Source of the DNA: Paenibacillus sp. Soil787
Lineage (GTDB): Bacteria; Bacillota; Bacilli; Paenibacillales; NBRC-103111
Reading direction: 5' to 3'
Length of the DNA stretch: 64,000 nt
NCBI RefSeq assembly: GCF_001429545.1
Contig: NZ_LMSP01000005.1
Span: 121,034-185,033, forward strand
Part shown: in pieces, positions 26,005 through 36,600 of the stretch
How positions within the stretch are numbered: the stretch's first letter is position 1
Layout: the number at the start of each line of letters is the position of its first letter
Notes under the pieces: generated by a model
Database searches by the model: none
What the model was told of the DNA's origin: nothing
Seen by the model: the letters and a program-made list of their open reading frames with translations, nothing else
Program-made: the position numbers and the translations under genes

Positions 26005-26072
26005 CTTATCTTTCACAGGATGACTGAGAGGGGTAGGTTTTAAATAAAATTTCATAATGAAGGGGTAGAACG

Positions 26073-27593
26073 ATGAAAAAGCAAAAGGTTGCATTAGGAA
26101 TGAGCACAGTGCTGCTTGCATCGGTGATGCTGTCGGCCTGCGGCAGTGATAAGGAAACAGGCGCGAGCGCCACAGAAGGCGCGAAGAAAGTGGACAGCAA
26201 GCCCTTCCCGATTTCAATCGTCATCAACCAGGTAGGGGAAGCTCCCGCGAACGACAACGATATGGAAAAAGCGATGGAGCAGTACACGAATACCGATCTG
26301 AAATTCCAGTGGATTCCTCTATCGGCCTATGACGAGAAGGTCAATGTCATGATCGCTTCCAACGAGCTTCCGGAACTGATCAAGCTCAACTACAATGCTG
26401 TAGCTATCGGAGCATTGAAAGACAATCTTTTTTGGGAAATCGGCCCATACCTGAAAGATAACAAAAACTTATCGGCGCAAAATCAGATATTCTACGACAA
26501 TATTGCCGTAGACGGAAAAATTTATGGCGTCCCTTTGTTCCGCGGTTTGAGCCGTTCCGTCGTACATTATCGGAAGGACTGGTTTGACGCTGCCGGCCTC
26601 AAGGCGCCGAAATCTCTGGATGAATGGTATAACGTAATCAAAGCAATGACGCTGGGCGATCCCGACAAGAACGGAAAGAACGACACCTACGGAATGATGG
26701 TGGAAAAGAAATACAACCAGAATGCAGATTCAATGCTGACCCGGTTCTCGGTGATGAATGGCGGTCCGAACAAGTGGCAGTACGAGAATGGAACCTTTAC
26801 GCCTGAATTCATGACCGAGCCCTTCTTCGAAGCAATGAAGTTCTTCAAACGTCTTTATGACGAAAAGCTGATCAACCAAGACTTTGCCGTAGTCGATATC
26901 TCTGAGATCGACAAGGCTTACGATACCGGGCACGCCGCGATCCGAATCTCCGGAGGCAATGCTCAGAGCTGGCAGGATAAGATTGCTAAGGTCGTACCGA
27001 CCGCCGTTATCGATAACGCTCCGTTGGAAGGCCCGAAAGGCATAAGAGTACCGGGAGAAAGCGGAAACAATGGCTTCCTGGCCATTCCGAAAAGCTCAGT
27101 AAAAACGGAAGCAGACATGAAAAAAGTGTTGTCTTTCATGGACAAATTGATGGATCCGCCAATGGCGACCCTTTTGGTAAAAGGAATTGAAGGCAGGCAT
27201 TGGCAAGACGGAGGAGACGTTACTTTGCCGTTAGACCGAGATGCGGATGTGAAGGAAGTGAAGCCTTACCGGGATAATTTGCCACAGCGGAACGAGGACT
27301 ACAACATTGCCAAGCGGATGAAGCAGCCCGATCTATTCCGTAAGAATCAACAAATCGGCAGTGAAAGCGAGAAGCACGTTGTTACCAATCCGACGCTGAC
27401 GCTGAGCTCCGCAATCTTCTTGGAAAAGGGCAAGGAGCTTGAACAAATCATGACCGATGCGGAAACGAAATTTATTATGGGCAAGATTGACGAGGCAGGC
27501 TGGAAGTCTGAGATCGAAAAGTGGAAAAAAGCTGGCGGCGACAAGTTGATAACGGAGTACAAGGAGGCATACGAGAAAATCAAGAAGAAGTAA
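26073..27593 (+). CDS. Extracellular solute-binding lipoprotein 2 (paralogue)
   Basis: A 506-residue protein with a lipoprotein signal ending LSACGSDK. It aligns end to end by eye with the protein at 20837: shared blocks include QWIPLSAYDEKV, FWEIGPYLKD, GKIYGVPLFR, HYRKDWFD, DPDKNGKNDTYGM and LTR-SV-GGPNKW. It has the same predicted role, perhaps with a different oligomer preference. The duplicated gene flanks the permease/GH43 block on the right while its partner flanks it on the left. A hairpin follows at 27611. Confidence 0.92.
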   Translation: MKKQKVALGMSTVLLASVMLSACGSDKETGASATEGAKKVDSKPFPISIVINQVGEAPANDNDMEKAMEQYTNTDLKFQWIPLSAYDEKVNVMIASNELPELIKLNYNAVAIGALKDNLFWEIGPYLKDNKNLSAQNQIFYDNIAVDGKIYGVPLFRGLSRSVVHYRKDWFDAAGLKAPKSLDEWYNVIKAMTLGDPDKNGKNDTYGMMVEKKYNQNADSMLTRFSVMNGGPNKWQYENGTFTPEFMTEPFFEAMKFFKRLYDEKLINQDFAVVDISEIDKAYDTGHAAIRISGGNAQSWQDKIAKVVPTAVIDNAPLEGPKGIRVPGESGNNGFLAIPKSSVKTEADMKKVLSFMDKLMDPPMATLLVKGIEGRHWQDGGDVTLPLDRDADVKEVKPYRDNLPQRNEDYNIAKRMKQPDLFRKNQQIGSESEKHVVTNPTLTLSSAIFLEKGKELEQIMTDAETKFIMGKIDEAGWKSEIEKWKKAGGDKLITEYKEAYEKIKKK

Positions 27594-27610
27594 CCCATCC
27601 TTTAGGAAGA

Positions 27611-27649
27611 CAGGAATGTTCCCTGAACCCTGATCGGGGAACATTCCTG
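27611..27649 (+). terminator. Hairpin after the second binding-protein gene
   Basis: caggaatgttccc / ggggaacattcctg forms a 13-14 bp stem, but no T run follows, so it may act as mRNA 3'-end protection rather than a full terminator. Confidence 0.5.
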
Positions 27650-27718
27650 ATCCTATTCATCGATTAGCATATGGTTACGAAGCCAGTTTTGCTCTACAAA
27701 ACTCTAAGGAGGCACGTT

Positions 27719-30700
27719 ATGAAGAAATGGTTTTCACAAATTCTTGTTGCAGCTTTGCTTGCCGCATCCATTCCTGTAAGCGCTCACGCTGAAGCAGCAG
27801 TCGATTCGCTGCCGGCATTCCCAGGCGCCGAAGGTGGAGGCAAATATGTGACCGGCGGCCGCGGTCAAGCGGTATATGAGATTACTACACTCGCGGATTA
27901 TAAGATCAATGAAACGCCAATTCCCGGCTCTCTGCGAGACGCTGTAAGCCAGAGCAACCGGACGATCGTCTTCCGCGTCGGAGGTACGATTCGATTGAAG
28001 GAAAGCCTAAAAATTACAGGCTCGAACTTGACCATTGCAGGACAAACCGCCCCCGGCGACGGCATTACTGTAACCGATTACACGACGACCGTCGAGGCGG
28101 ATAATGTCATTGTCCGGTATATGCGTTTCCGCTTGGGCGACCGTGTTCCCAGCGAGGACGATGCTTTCGGGTTTCGCTATCACAAAAACATCATTGTCGA
28201 CCACTGCTCCTTCAGCTGGTCGGTCGATGAGGTGCTAAGCCTTTACGACAATCAGAACACGACGGTGCAGTGGTCGATTGCCGAGGAAAGCATGCTGATG
28301 ACGACACACCAAAAGGGGAGGCACGGCTACGGCGGCATCTGGGGAGGAAACAATGCAAGCTTCCTTCATAACCTTGTTGCAAACAACTTCAGCCGTAATC
28401 CGAGATTCCCGACGGTCAAGAGAGAATATGACATTCTTGAGTTGACCAACAACGTGATTTACAATTGGGGCCTGAAATCCTCATACGGCACCGGCGGCGA
28501 AGGGCTGTACAACTTGAATAACAACTATTATAAATATGGTGCAAACACTTATTATGATGTGCGTAATCAATTGTTCGATGAACTCCTTTCACCGAGCAAG
28601 ATGTACATAGGCGGAAATATTATGGATGGCGACGCTGCGGTCACATCGGACAACTGGCTTGGCGTGACAAGCGTGCAGGACCCTTCCTTGAAGCTGTCTG
28701 AGCCTGCACAGGTTGCCGGGGGCTACACGCCTGAATCTGCTCAGGACGCGTACAATCATGTTCTCTCGGATGCGGGGGCGACTTTGCCGAAGCGAGATGC
28801 GATCGATGCCCGAATCGTGGGTGACGTGAAAAACAGAACCGGCCGGCATATGAATTCCCCCCTCGAAGTGGGTGGATATCCCGATTATCCGGCAGTTATC
28901 TCCAATGCAGTCGATCAGGATCATGACGGCATGGATGATGCTTGGGAATTGGAAAAGGGCTTGTCCCCTGCAAACTTGGACGATCGAAATGGTATGAATT
29001 TGTCTTCGGAAGGATATACGAATCTTGAGGTGTATCTAAACGACTTGATTGTGAAAGGAAGCGCGGGCAACAAAAATACGGATAATCCTGTTGTCGCGAT
29101 TACTTCCCCCGTTAACAATACCTTGAAAGATGTCGGAAGCAATATGACCGTGGATGCTGTCGCTTCCGACAGCGACGGAATTGCCAAAGCCGAATTGATT
29201 GTTGACGGCGTTGTCATAGCGGAGGATACAACTGCTCCGTACAGCTTTGATTGGAACAATGTGGCCGACGGCACCCATTTCCTGGTCGTTAGCGCAACGG
29301 ACAAAGCAGGACTATCGACGCAATCGGACAATGTTGCCGTTCACGTCAACAAAACCGGTCCGATCGTTCCGTGGCAATCGCAAGATATCGGATCTGTAGG
29401 CATCCCGGGCCATACACAGCTGGAAGGCGACGCTCAGACGGTAACAGTCAAATCTGCGGGGGATATCGGCGGTACCGCCGACGCATTCCACTACGCGTAT
29501 CAAACATTAACAGGCAACGGCGAAATTATCGCCCGGGTCGACCATGTAACGGCTACGGACGACAATGCCGAAGCGGGGGTCATGGTTCGTGAAACGATGG
29601 ACCCTTCGTCCAAGATGGCATTGCTTGCGACTTCTTATGTCAAATTTGGAAAGAAAGGCGTCATGATCAGCCGCTCGGCAGCAGGAGAAGATTCAGTACG
29701 AGCGGAGCCGGACGATTTCATAGCGACGCCTTATTGGGTAAAGCTCGTTCGAATCGGCAGCCAGTTGACAGGACTAATATCCGCAGACAAGACGAACTGG
29801 AGGCAAGTCTCATCTCTTAACATTCCGATGCCGGAAACCGTCTATATCGGATTAGCGGCGGACGCCTCCAAAACGATCGACGATGTGAATAAATACAACA
29901 CTTCTCTATTCAGCGGCGTGGAAATTCATACGTTGGCCGCAGATTTTCCGACGCCTCCGCAGACGCTGACGGCAACGGCAGGAGATAATAGCGCGGTGCT
30001 GACCTGGTCCCCGGTAAGCGTGGCAACCGGCTATAACATCAAGCGAAGCGATGTTCCGGAAGGACCTTACACGACGATTAAGTCAAATGTGGCGTCCTCG
30101 TCCTTTACCGATACGAAACTGGTGTCTGGCAAAACGTATTACTATGTCATTAGTTCGATAAACGCGAGTGGAGAAAGCTTCGATTCGAAGGAGGCAAGCG
30201 TGACTCCTGAAGGCGCTTCCGAGGTCATTTGGCTCGCTCAGGACAATTTTGAAGGAGATACCATTGGAGAGATGCCTGCTGGATATACCTTGGTCAATCC
30301 AATTCCGGCGACAGCCACGAATAAAGTCATTACACAGGCAGTTCCGGGGACGAGTACAGGAAACAGCTCGGACAAAGTTATGCAGCTTTTTGATACAGGC
30401 TCGGTAAACACGAGGGCAGCTAAGACCTTTACACCGCAAAAGGGTACAGTCATCCTCGAAGCGGATTACATGCAGCAATCGATGATCGGCTCTGCCGGCC
30501 TGCTCCAGCTGCAAACACCGGATGGCGGTAAGACGCCTTTGTCTTTGGAAATCCGTAAAGCGGATGGAACCAATAATGTGTTCGTCATCAACAATGGCAG
30601 CACGTACATCAAGGTGACAAATGAGCTGCCGCCATTGAACCGTTGGATCAATTTCAAGATTGAAGCGAACGTTCAAACGGGCAAAGCAAAGATTTATGTG

Positions 30701-33604
30701 GATAATGTTCCGGCGGTGACTCCGGAAATTGATTTCCTCAGCACGGCGCTAGCCGATACACAAGCAAAGGGAATTGGCCGTATTCATTTCTCCACACCGG
30801 GAAGCGGATCGGGCAGCCCCTATTGGGATAACGTGAAGGTGTATGTGGAGCCGGTAGCTTCTCCAAAGGGGTTGGTTGCGGTACCGGGCAATGGGGCTGT
30901 TGAATTGAAATGGCCGGATGTACAAGGGGCGACCTCGTACAATGTGAAGCGAAGCGAAACGGATGGAGGCCCTTATACAACCATCCAATCTGAATTGCAG
31001 ACAGCTTCGTTTATCGATAACACAGTAACGAACGAGAAGACGTATTACTACGTCGTTACGGCCAACGGAGTTGGCGGGGAATCTGCTACTTCCAATCAGG
31101 TGCAAGTAACCCCGTCAGCATCCGCTATAAAGCCCGTGGCGCCTATAGGACTGAAAACGGTGAGCCGGGATTCGCAATTAGATTTGAGCTGGAACGCCGT
31201 GGACAATGTCAACTTCTATACGGTGAAAAAAGCGGCCAGCCCGTCGGGACACTTCGAGGTCGTCGCTTCCAATATTACGGACTTGGCTTATCGGCTGGGC
31301 GGTGTACCGGATGGCATAACCGAATATTACGCTGTAACGGCTACGAATGTAGCGGGAGAAAGCGAAGATTCGGCTTCTATAAGCGGTGTTGCCCTTGCAC
31401 AGATTGGTACGCCTAGCTTGACGGCGGAGGCGGGTGACGCCCAAGTAACGCTGAGCTGGACCCCGGCTGCACAAGCCAACCGTTATACACTGAAACGGGC
31501 CACGAGCATAGAGGGGCCATATACGATTCTCGCTGCAGATGTGACGGGAACGAATTATACCGACACGAAGCTGGTTAACGGTCAGCCTTATTACTACAAA
31601 GTATCTGCCGCTAACGAGTCGGGTATCGGTCTGGAATCTGCCGTTGCAGCGGTTCGTCCCGTACTGAATATCGGCCAGCCGGGTGTACCGGATGGCGTCA
31701 TAGCGGAGCCGGGCGATACGGAGGTTCAATTGAGGTGGAATGCGATCGGCGGGGCTGCCGATTACCAGGTGATTCGCTCAACGGGCAAGAACGGACCGTT
31801 CTCGGTTATCGCTGATCAAGTAGCTGGGCTGGCGTTCACCGATAAGGGGCTGGCCAATGATACAGCTTACTATTACGCTGTTGCGGCGCACAACGATAAA
31901 GGTCTTAGCTATCATTCCTTGCCGGTTAAGGCAGTACCGGGCGCCGTGTTCGCCGTGGCCAAGGATGGAAGCGGGCAATTCACAAAAATTGCGGATGCAG
32001 TCAATGCCGTTCCGGACAACAGCACGAGGCTTACGATCATCAAAGTGAAGAACGGTATTTATAACGAGAAAGTGCTTGTCCCTTTGACGAAAAAAATGAT
32101 CACGATGATCGGGGAAAGCCGGGAAGAGACTGTGCTTGTCAATGGAGATTCCGCAAGCACGATCGGTCCGAACGGACAGCCGCTCGGTACAAGCAACAGC
32201 TATACGCTGAGGACGTCGGGAACTGACTTTACGCTGGAAAATATGACGGTTCAGAACAATGCCGGACGGACTGCAGGGCAAGCCGTCGCGCTCTATGCGG
32301 AAGGCGACCGGGGGATTTTCCGCAACGTGAAACTGTTAGGTTACCAGGATACGCTGGAGACCGAAAGAGGACGGCAGTATTTTGTCAACAGCCACATCGA
32401 GGGAACCGTCGACTTCATTTTCGGAAGCTCTGCGGCCGTATTAGAGAACAACATCATTCAAAGTGTAGGCCCCGGTTATTTGACGGCGCCGTCGACGGAA
32501 ACGGGTAAGCCGGGATACGTGTTTATCAACAATCAACTGATTGCCAGTGCAGATGCGTCTGCCGGAACTGTAGACCTCGGCAGACCATGGAGAGATTACG
32601 GCAGCACGACGTATATCAATAACTACCTTGGGGAGCATATCCGGGCTACAGGCTGGAACGAATGGGTTGCCGGCCGTTCGAAGACTGCCCGCTTTTCAGA
32701 ATACTTAAGTTACGGACCGGGAGCCAACCCGGCTGGGCGTGTCAATTGGTCGACACAATTGACAGCGGAAGAAGCGGCACAATATACCATAGCATCCACT
32801 CTTGGCGGCTCCGACGGTTGGAATCCGAAAGAATCGATTGGATTGATTGACAAAGCTCCGGTTGCTCTCGCGCGGGTGTCATCCATCTCGGTAATTGCGG
32901 CTGGCGGAATGAACTCGATCACGTCGAAGAATGGCTCGCGGTCCTTGCAGGCATTGGTTCTTCCGGGCAATGCGACAAACCCGTCGGTTGCCTGGGAAGT
33001 GTTTGAAAGCGACGGAATTACGTCTTCGAGCCGGGCGGCGATTGACGCCGACGGATTGCTGACAGCGAAGAATAACGGTGTAGTCAAGGTTGTCGCGACC
33101 GCAAAAGACGGCAGCGGGGTTCATGGAAGCATGTATATTTTCATCATCGGCCAAACGAGCATCCCTGCCGACTTGCCGATCGCAAAGCTTAGCGGGCCTG
33201 CGACCGTATATTCGGGGCAGGAGTTCAGCTACCGGGTAGGGTTAAGCAATGTTTCGTCCTCCCCATACTCGTCGGTGTATGCATTGGATTTCACCATGCA
33301 ATTCGGGACGAACACTGTGGAATTTGTTTCCGCCGATTCGCTCAAACCGGGCTTCCAGATCATCGCTCAGAAAACGGACATTCCGGGTCAGGTGAGGATT
33401 ACCGCGTCCAGTCTGGGATCTTCCAACGCCATAACCTCCAACGGCGATATTATGGAATTGAAGTTTAAAGCGAAGCCGGTCTCGGGTATGGATGCAGCGA
33501 CGCTTAGTTTCACTTCCTTTAAAGTCTCCAACGGGGCGGCTCAAAGCTTTGCTGTGTTGCAGGCTAATCCATCCATCATACAAGTTGCTCCTTCTGCCAA
33601 GTAA
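27719..33604 (+). CDS. Secreted pectate lyase - pectin methylesterase with C-terminal cohesin
   Basis: A 1961-residue protein; ATG 27719 has AAGGAGG, and a Sec signal ends near SAHAEA. Domains in order: PL1-type pectate lyase (about 30-390; FPGAEGGGKYVTGGRG, DHCSFSWSVDEVLS), a calcium loop (DQDHDGMDDAWE, about 400), Ig-like (455-545), concanavalin/DUF1349-like (550-735), FN3 (745-830), a LamG-like sandwich (838-1043), four FN3 (1045-1408), CE8 pectin methylesterase (1410-1707; LGYQDTL, GTVDFIFG, DLGRPWRDYG), Big2-like (1720-1810) and a cohesin-like domain (1817-1961; SGPATVYSGQEF, VYALDFTMQF, ITSNGDIMELKFK). It de-esterifies and cleaves homogalacturonan outside the cell. The cohesin may bind the dockerin of the next protein. 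Confidence 0.9.
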   Translation: MKKWFSQILVAALLAASIPVSAHAEAAVDSLPAFPGAEGGGKYVTGGRGQAVYEITTLADYKINETPIPGSLRDAVSQSNRTIVFRVGGTIRLKESLKITGSNLTIAGQTAPGDGITVTDYTTTVEADNVIVRYMRFRLGDRVPSEDDAFGFRYHKNIIVDHCSFSWSVDEVLSLYDNQNTTVQWSIAEESMLMTTHQKGRHGYGGIWGGNNASFLHNLVANNFSRNPRFPTVKREYDILELTNNVIYNWGLKSSYGTGGEGLYNLNNNYYKYGANTYYDVRNQLFDELLSPSKMYIGGNIMDGDAAVTSDNWLGVTSVQDPSLKLSEPAQVAGGYTPESAQDAYNHVLSDAGATLPKRDAIDARIVGDVKNRTGRHMNSPLEVGGYPDYPAVISNAVDQDHDGMDDAWELEKGLSPANLDDRNGMNLSSEGYTNLEVYLNDLIVKGSAGNKNTDNPVVAITSPVNNTLKDVGSNMTVDAVASDSDGIAKAELIVDGVVIAEDTTAPYSFDWNNVADGTHFLVVSATDKAGLSTQSDNVAVHVNKTGPIVPWQSQDIGSVGIPGHTQLEGDAQTVTVKSAGDIGGTADAFHYAYQTLTGNGEIIARVDHVTATDDNAEAGVMVRETMDPSSKMALLATSYVKFGKKGVMISRSAAGEDSVRAEPDDFIATPYWVKLVRIGSQLTGLISADKTNWRQVSSLNIPMPETVYIGLAADASKTIDDVNKYNTSLFSGVEIHTLAADFPTPPQTLTATAGDNSAVLTWSPVSVATGYNIKRSDVPEGPYTTIKSNVASSSFTDTKLVSGKTYYYVISSINASGESFDSKEASVTPEGASEVIWLAQDNFEGDTIGEMPAGYTLVNPIPATATNKVITQAVPGTSTGNSSDKVMQLFDTGSVNTRAAKTFTPQKGTVILEADYMQQSMIGSAGLLQLQTPDGGKTPLSLEIRKADGTNNVFVINNGSTYIKVTNELPPLNRWINFKIEANVQTGKAKIYVDNVPAVTPEIDFLSTALADTQAKGIGRIHFSTPGSGSGSPYWDNVKVYVEPVASPKGLVAVPGNGAVELKWPDVQGATSYNVKRSETDGGPYTTIQSELQTASFIDNTVTNEKTYYYVVTANGVGGESATSNQVQVTPSASAIKPVAPIGLKTVSRDSQLDLSWNAVDNVNFYTVKKAASPSGHFEVVASNITDLAYRLGGVPDGITEYYAVTATNVAGESEDSASISGVALAQIGTPSLTAEAGDAQVTLSWTPAAQANRYTLKRATSIEGPYTILAADVTGTNYTDTKLVNGQPYYYKVSAANESGIGLESAVAAVRPVLNIGQPGVPDGVIAEPGDTEVQLRWNAIGGAADYQVIRSTGKNGPFSVIADQVAGLAFTDKGLANDTAYYYAVAAHNDKGLSYHSLPVKAVPGAVFAVAKDGSGQFTKIADAVNAVPDNSTRLTIIKVKNGIYNEKVLVPLTKKMITMIGESREETVLVNGDSASTIGPNGQPLGTSNSYTLRTSGTDFTLENMTVQNNAGRTAGQAVALYAEGDRGIFRNVKLLGYQDTLETERGRQYFVNSHIEGTVDFIFGSSAAVLENNIIQSVGPGYLTAPSTETGKPGYVFINNQLIASADASAGTVDLGRPWRDYGSTTYINNYLGEHIRATGWNEWVAGRSKTARFSEYLSYGPGANPAGRVNWSTQLTAEEAAQYTIASTLGGSDGWNPKESIGLIDKAPVALARVSSISVIAAGGMNSITSKNGSRSLQALVLPGNATNPSVAWEVFESDGITSSSRAAIDADGLLTAKNNGVVKVVATAKDGSGVHGSMYIFIIGQTSIPADLPIAKLSGPATVYSGQEFSYRVGLSNVSSSPYSSVYALDFTMQFGTNTVEFVSADSLKPGFQIIAQKTDIPGQVRITASSLGSSNAITSNGDIMELKFKAKPVSGMDAATLSFTSFKVSNGAAQSFAVLQANPSIIQVAPSAK

Positions 33605-33637
33605 ACGATAACGTTACATGAAAAGGAAGTGGTCTGG

Positions 33638-36600
33638 TTGAATAGGTTATTGAAAATTGGGTTGGCAGCACTTTTATTAACGGCATCCTTTCCTCAAATA
33701 GAAAGCAAGGCAGCGGCTGCCGTGTCCGTGCCTTCCGGGAATACCGCGCTAATCAATGACGATTTTAATGGGGTAACCGATGCGACGGTGACGAAAACGA
33801 CAAACCCTATGACGACGGTAGCGGGTTATACGCCTGCGATTACCGGTGCCAACAGCTCGGTTGGCATTGCCCAAACCGGAATGGACGGAGGTGAAGCCGT
33901 TACCTCCGATGCTTTATTACTCAGGGACCTGGACGGCAAGAGCGGGCTTGGCCTAACTGTCGGCGACGGTAGCGGTTCTACGGCCATAGCCAAATCATTG
34001 GGACAAAATGTTAAAGAAGGCATCTTGACGATGGAGCAGGATATGTATTTCTTCGGAGACACAACGGTCCCGAACGGAACGAACGATATCAGCCGCGGTC
34101 GAACAGTCCTGGCCTTGTCCGGCGGGATCAATGATGCGAACCGTACGACGGATACGATCATTCAAGTTGACCTCAAAACCGGCAAAATCGCATGGAAGGA
34201 CAGCGCCGGAGCTTTTACCAATATTACACCGAACAGCGTCTCGAACGGGGTATGGTACCATTTGAAGGCAGTTGTCAACTTCACTTCGTTCCGTGCCGAC
34301 TACTACGTTACCAAAATGAGCGACGGAACGATGCTCGGCAAGCTGGAGGGCCAACCGTTCTCGCTGAAAACGCTCGGTGCTGCGCCGACGGATTATGCGG
34401 TCGCCAAGTCGTATTCGGCAACTACCGGCGGCACGACAGCGCAAAATATTTTGCTGGATAACATCATTGTCTACAAGCCGAATGCGCTGCCGGATGCGCC
34501 TGTCTGGGGAAGCCTTACGCCTTACGCCTCCAAAGTAAAATTGTTATGGAAGGCTGCGAAAAACGCGGAATCGTATTCGATTCTGCGCGGCACGACTTCC
34601 GGCGGACCGTATACGACAATTGCTTCGGGACTTCCTGTGACGCAATTGGATTACTACGACTCGACCGTAACGAATGAAACGACCTATTACTATAAGATTA
34701 GCTCTGTCAATACATTCGGCAATAACGATTCGGTGGAGCAACCCGTAACGCCTACGGCATCTGCGGCGTTGCCCCAGCCTCCGGCGAATATAGCCGTTGT
34801 CGCCCGTGATTCAGCGGTAAGCCTATCATGGAGCCAGGTTTCAAGCGCAAGCCAGTATACGTTGAAACGCAGTACGTCTTTGGAAGGACCGTATACAACC
34901 CTTTCAAGCACGCTGCCGTATACGAAAACAAGCTACTATGATTCAGGCTTAACGAACGGTACGGCCTATTATTATACATTGGCAAGTCAAGCGCCCGATG
35001 GAACGCCCGGCAACGATAGCACGCCTGTTGTTGCGAAGCTGGAAGCGCCGTTTGCGTCGCCTGCGAATGTTACTGCCAATATTGCCGATTCGCAGGTTGC
35101 TATAAGTTGGGTGCCTGTCAACGGCGCAGCCTATTATACCGTGAAACGCAGCACAGACTCCGGCGGCCCTTACGCAACGATCGCAGCTAACGTCGCCTCG
35201 GAGAGCTATACGGATGTAACGGCGGTCAACGGAACAACCTATTATTATGTGGTTTCCGCTTCCAACGGACAGCTCGAAAGCATGAATTCCATACAAGTTG
35301 CCGCATCGCCTGCTTCCATAGCGGCAGGGGCGCCGGCCGCCCCAGACGGAGTTGCCGTTAACCCCGGCAATAACAAAGTGGCATTGCAGTGGAATCCTGT
35401 ACCGGGGGCGGCTTCCTATACGGTGAAGAGAGCGGCCTCGTTTGCCGGACCGTATACGGTTTTGAGCGCAGGCTTGATCGGAACAAACGCCAACGATAAC
35501 ACTGCTTTGAACGGTACGACCTACTACTATATTGTGACGGCTACGAGTGCAAATGGAGAGGGTGCGACCAGCAAGCCGGCCATTGCGACGCCTGCGCCAA
35601 TGATCGTCGTTGCGAAGGACGGTACGGGAGACTTCACTTCTATTCAAGATGCGGTAAATTCTATCGCATCGAACAATACGGTCAGAACCGTTATTTTCAT
35701 CAAGAACGGCGTGTATAAGGAAAAAATCTTGGTCAATAAGCCTTATGTTAGCTTTGTCGGCGAAAGCCGGGACGGCACGATCCTAACCTACGACGACTAT
35801 GCCTGCAAGGAGAGCCCGACCGGAACTCCGGCGGCTGCGGGTTTCTGCTCTGCTTTGCCTGCAGGAACGCTCATTTTGGGAACAGGCAACAGCTACTCGG
35901 TCAGCGTAACCGGAAGCAATTTCACGGCGGGCAGCTTGACGATTCAAAATACAGCGTACCCGAGAACGTTGGTTGCACCGGCCGTTGCGTTGTCTGTAAC
36001 AGGAGACCGAGCCGTATTTACGAACGTGAAGGCGCTCGGCTTCCAGGACACTCTCTATGCGAACAGCGGCAGACAATACTATAAGGACGTTATTATTGAA
36101 GGCGATGGCGATTATATCTTCGGCAACGCGAAGGCGGTCTTCGACAGCTCGGAGATCAAATTCGTAGGGAAGGCCGGAGGCCATGTCACAGCCGCTTCAA
36201 CGGATGCGACAGCTGAATTCGGTTATGTGTTCCTGAACTCGAGATTGACACGAGGCACTTCTGCATTAAAATCTTTCGTAACGGTAGGAAGCTGGGATTC
36301 CTCTTGGGATATCGATGCCAATATCAGCGCAACGAACAGCACCGTCGATTTGGGCAGACCCTGGAGGCCGTACGCCAATGTGAAATATATCAACAGCTGG
36401 ATGGACGCCCATATCAAAGCCGTCGGTTGGGACAACTGGGGCAGTGTCAGCAATGAAGCGACGGCCAGATACGGGGAGTATAACAGCAGCGGGCCGGGAG
36501 CCAACGCGAAGGGCAGATTCAGCTGGACCAGACAATTAACGGCTAGTGAAGCCAATGAATATACGCCGCAGCGAATATTGGCGGGAACCGACGGATGGGA

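Noticed and set aside
33605..33637. Palindrome-like aaacgataacgtt as a CcpA cre site between the giant genes
   Set aside because: It matches the cre consensus poorly and sits in the ribosome-site region; not supported.
34949..35647. Long minus-strand ORFs opposite the giant pectinases (also 30083-30676, 31178-31729, 31778-32281, 37724-38377)
   Set aside because: Arg/Cys-rich shadows of FN3, CE8 and CE12 coding sequence.
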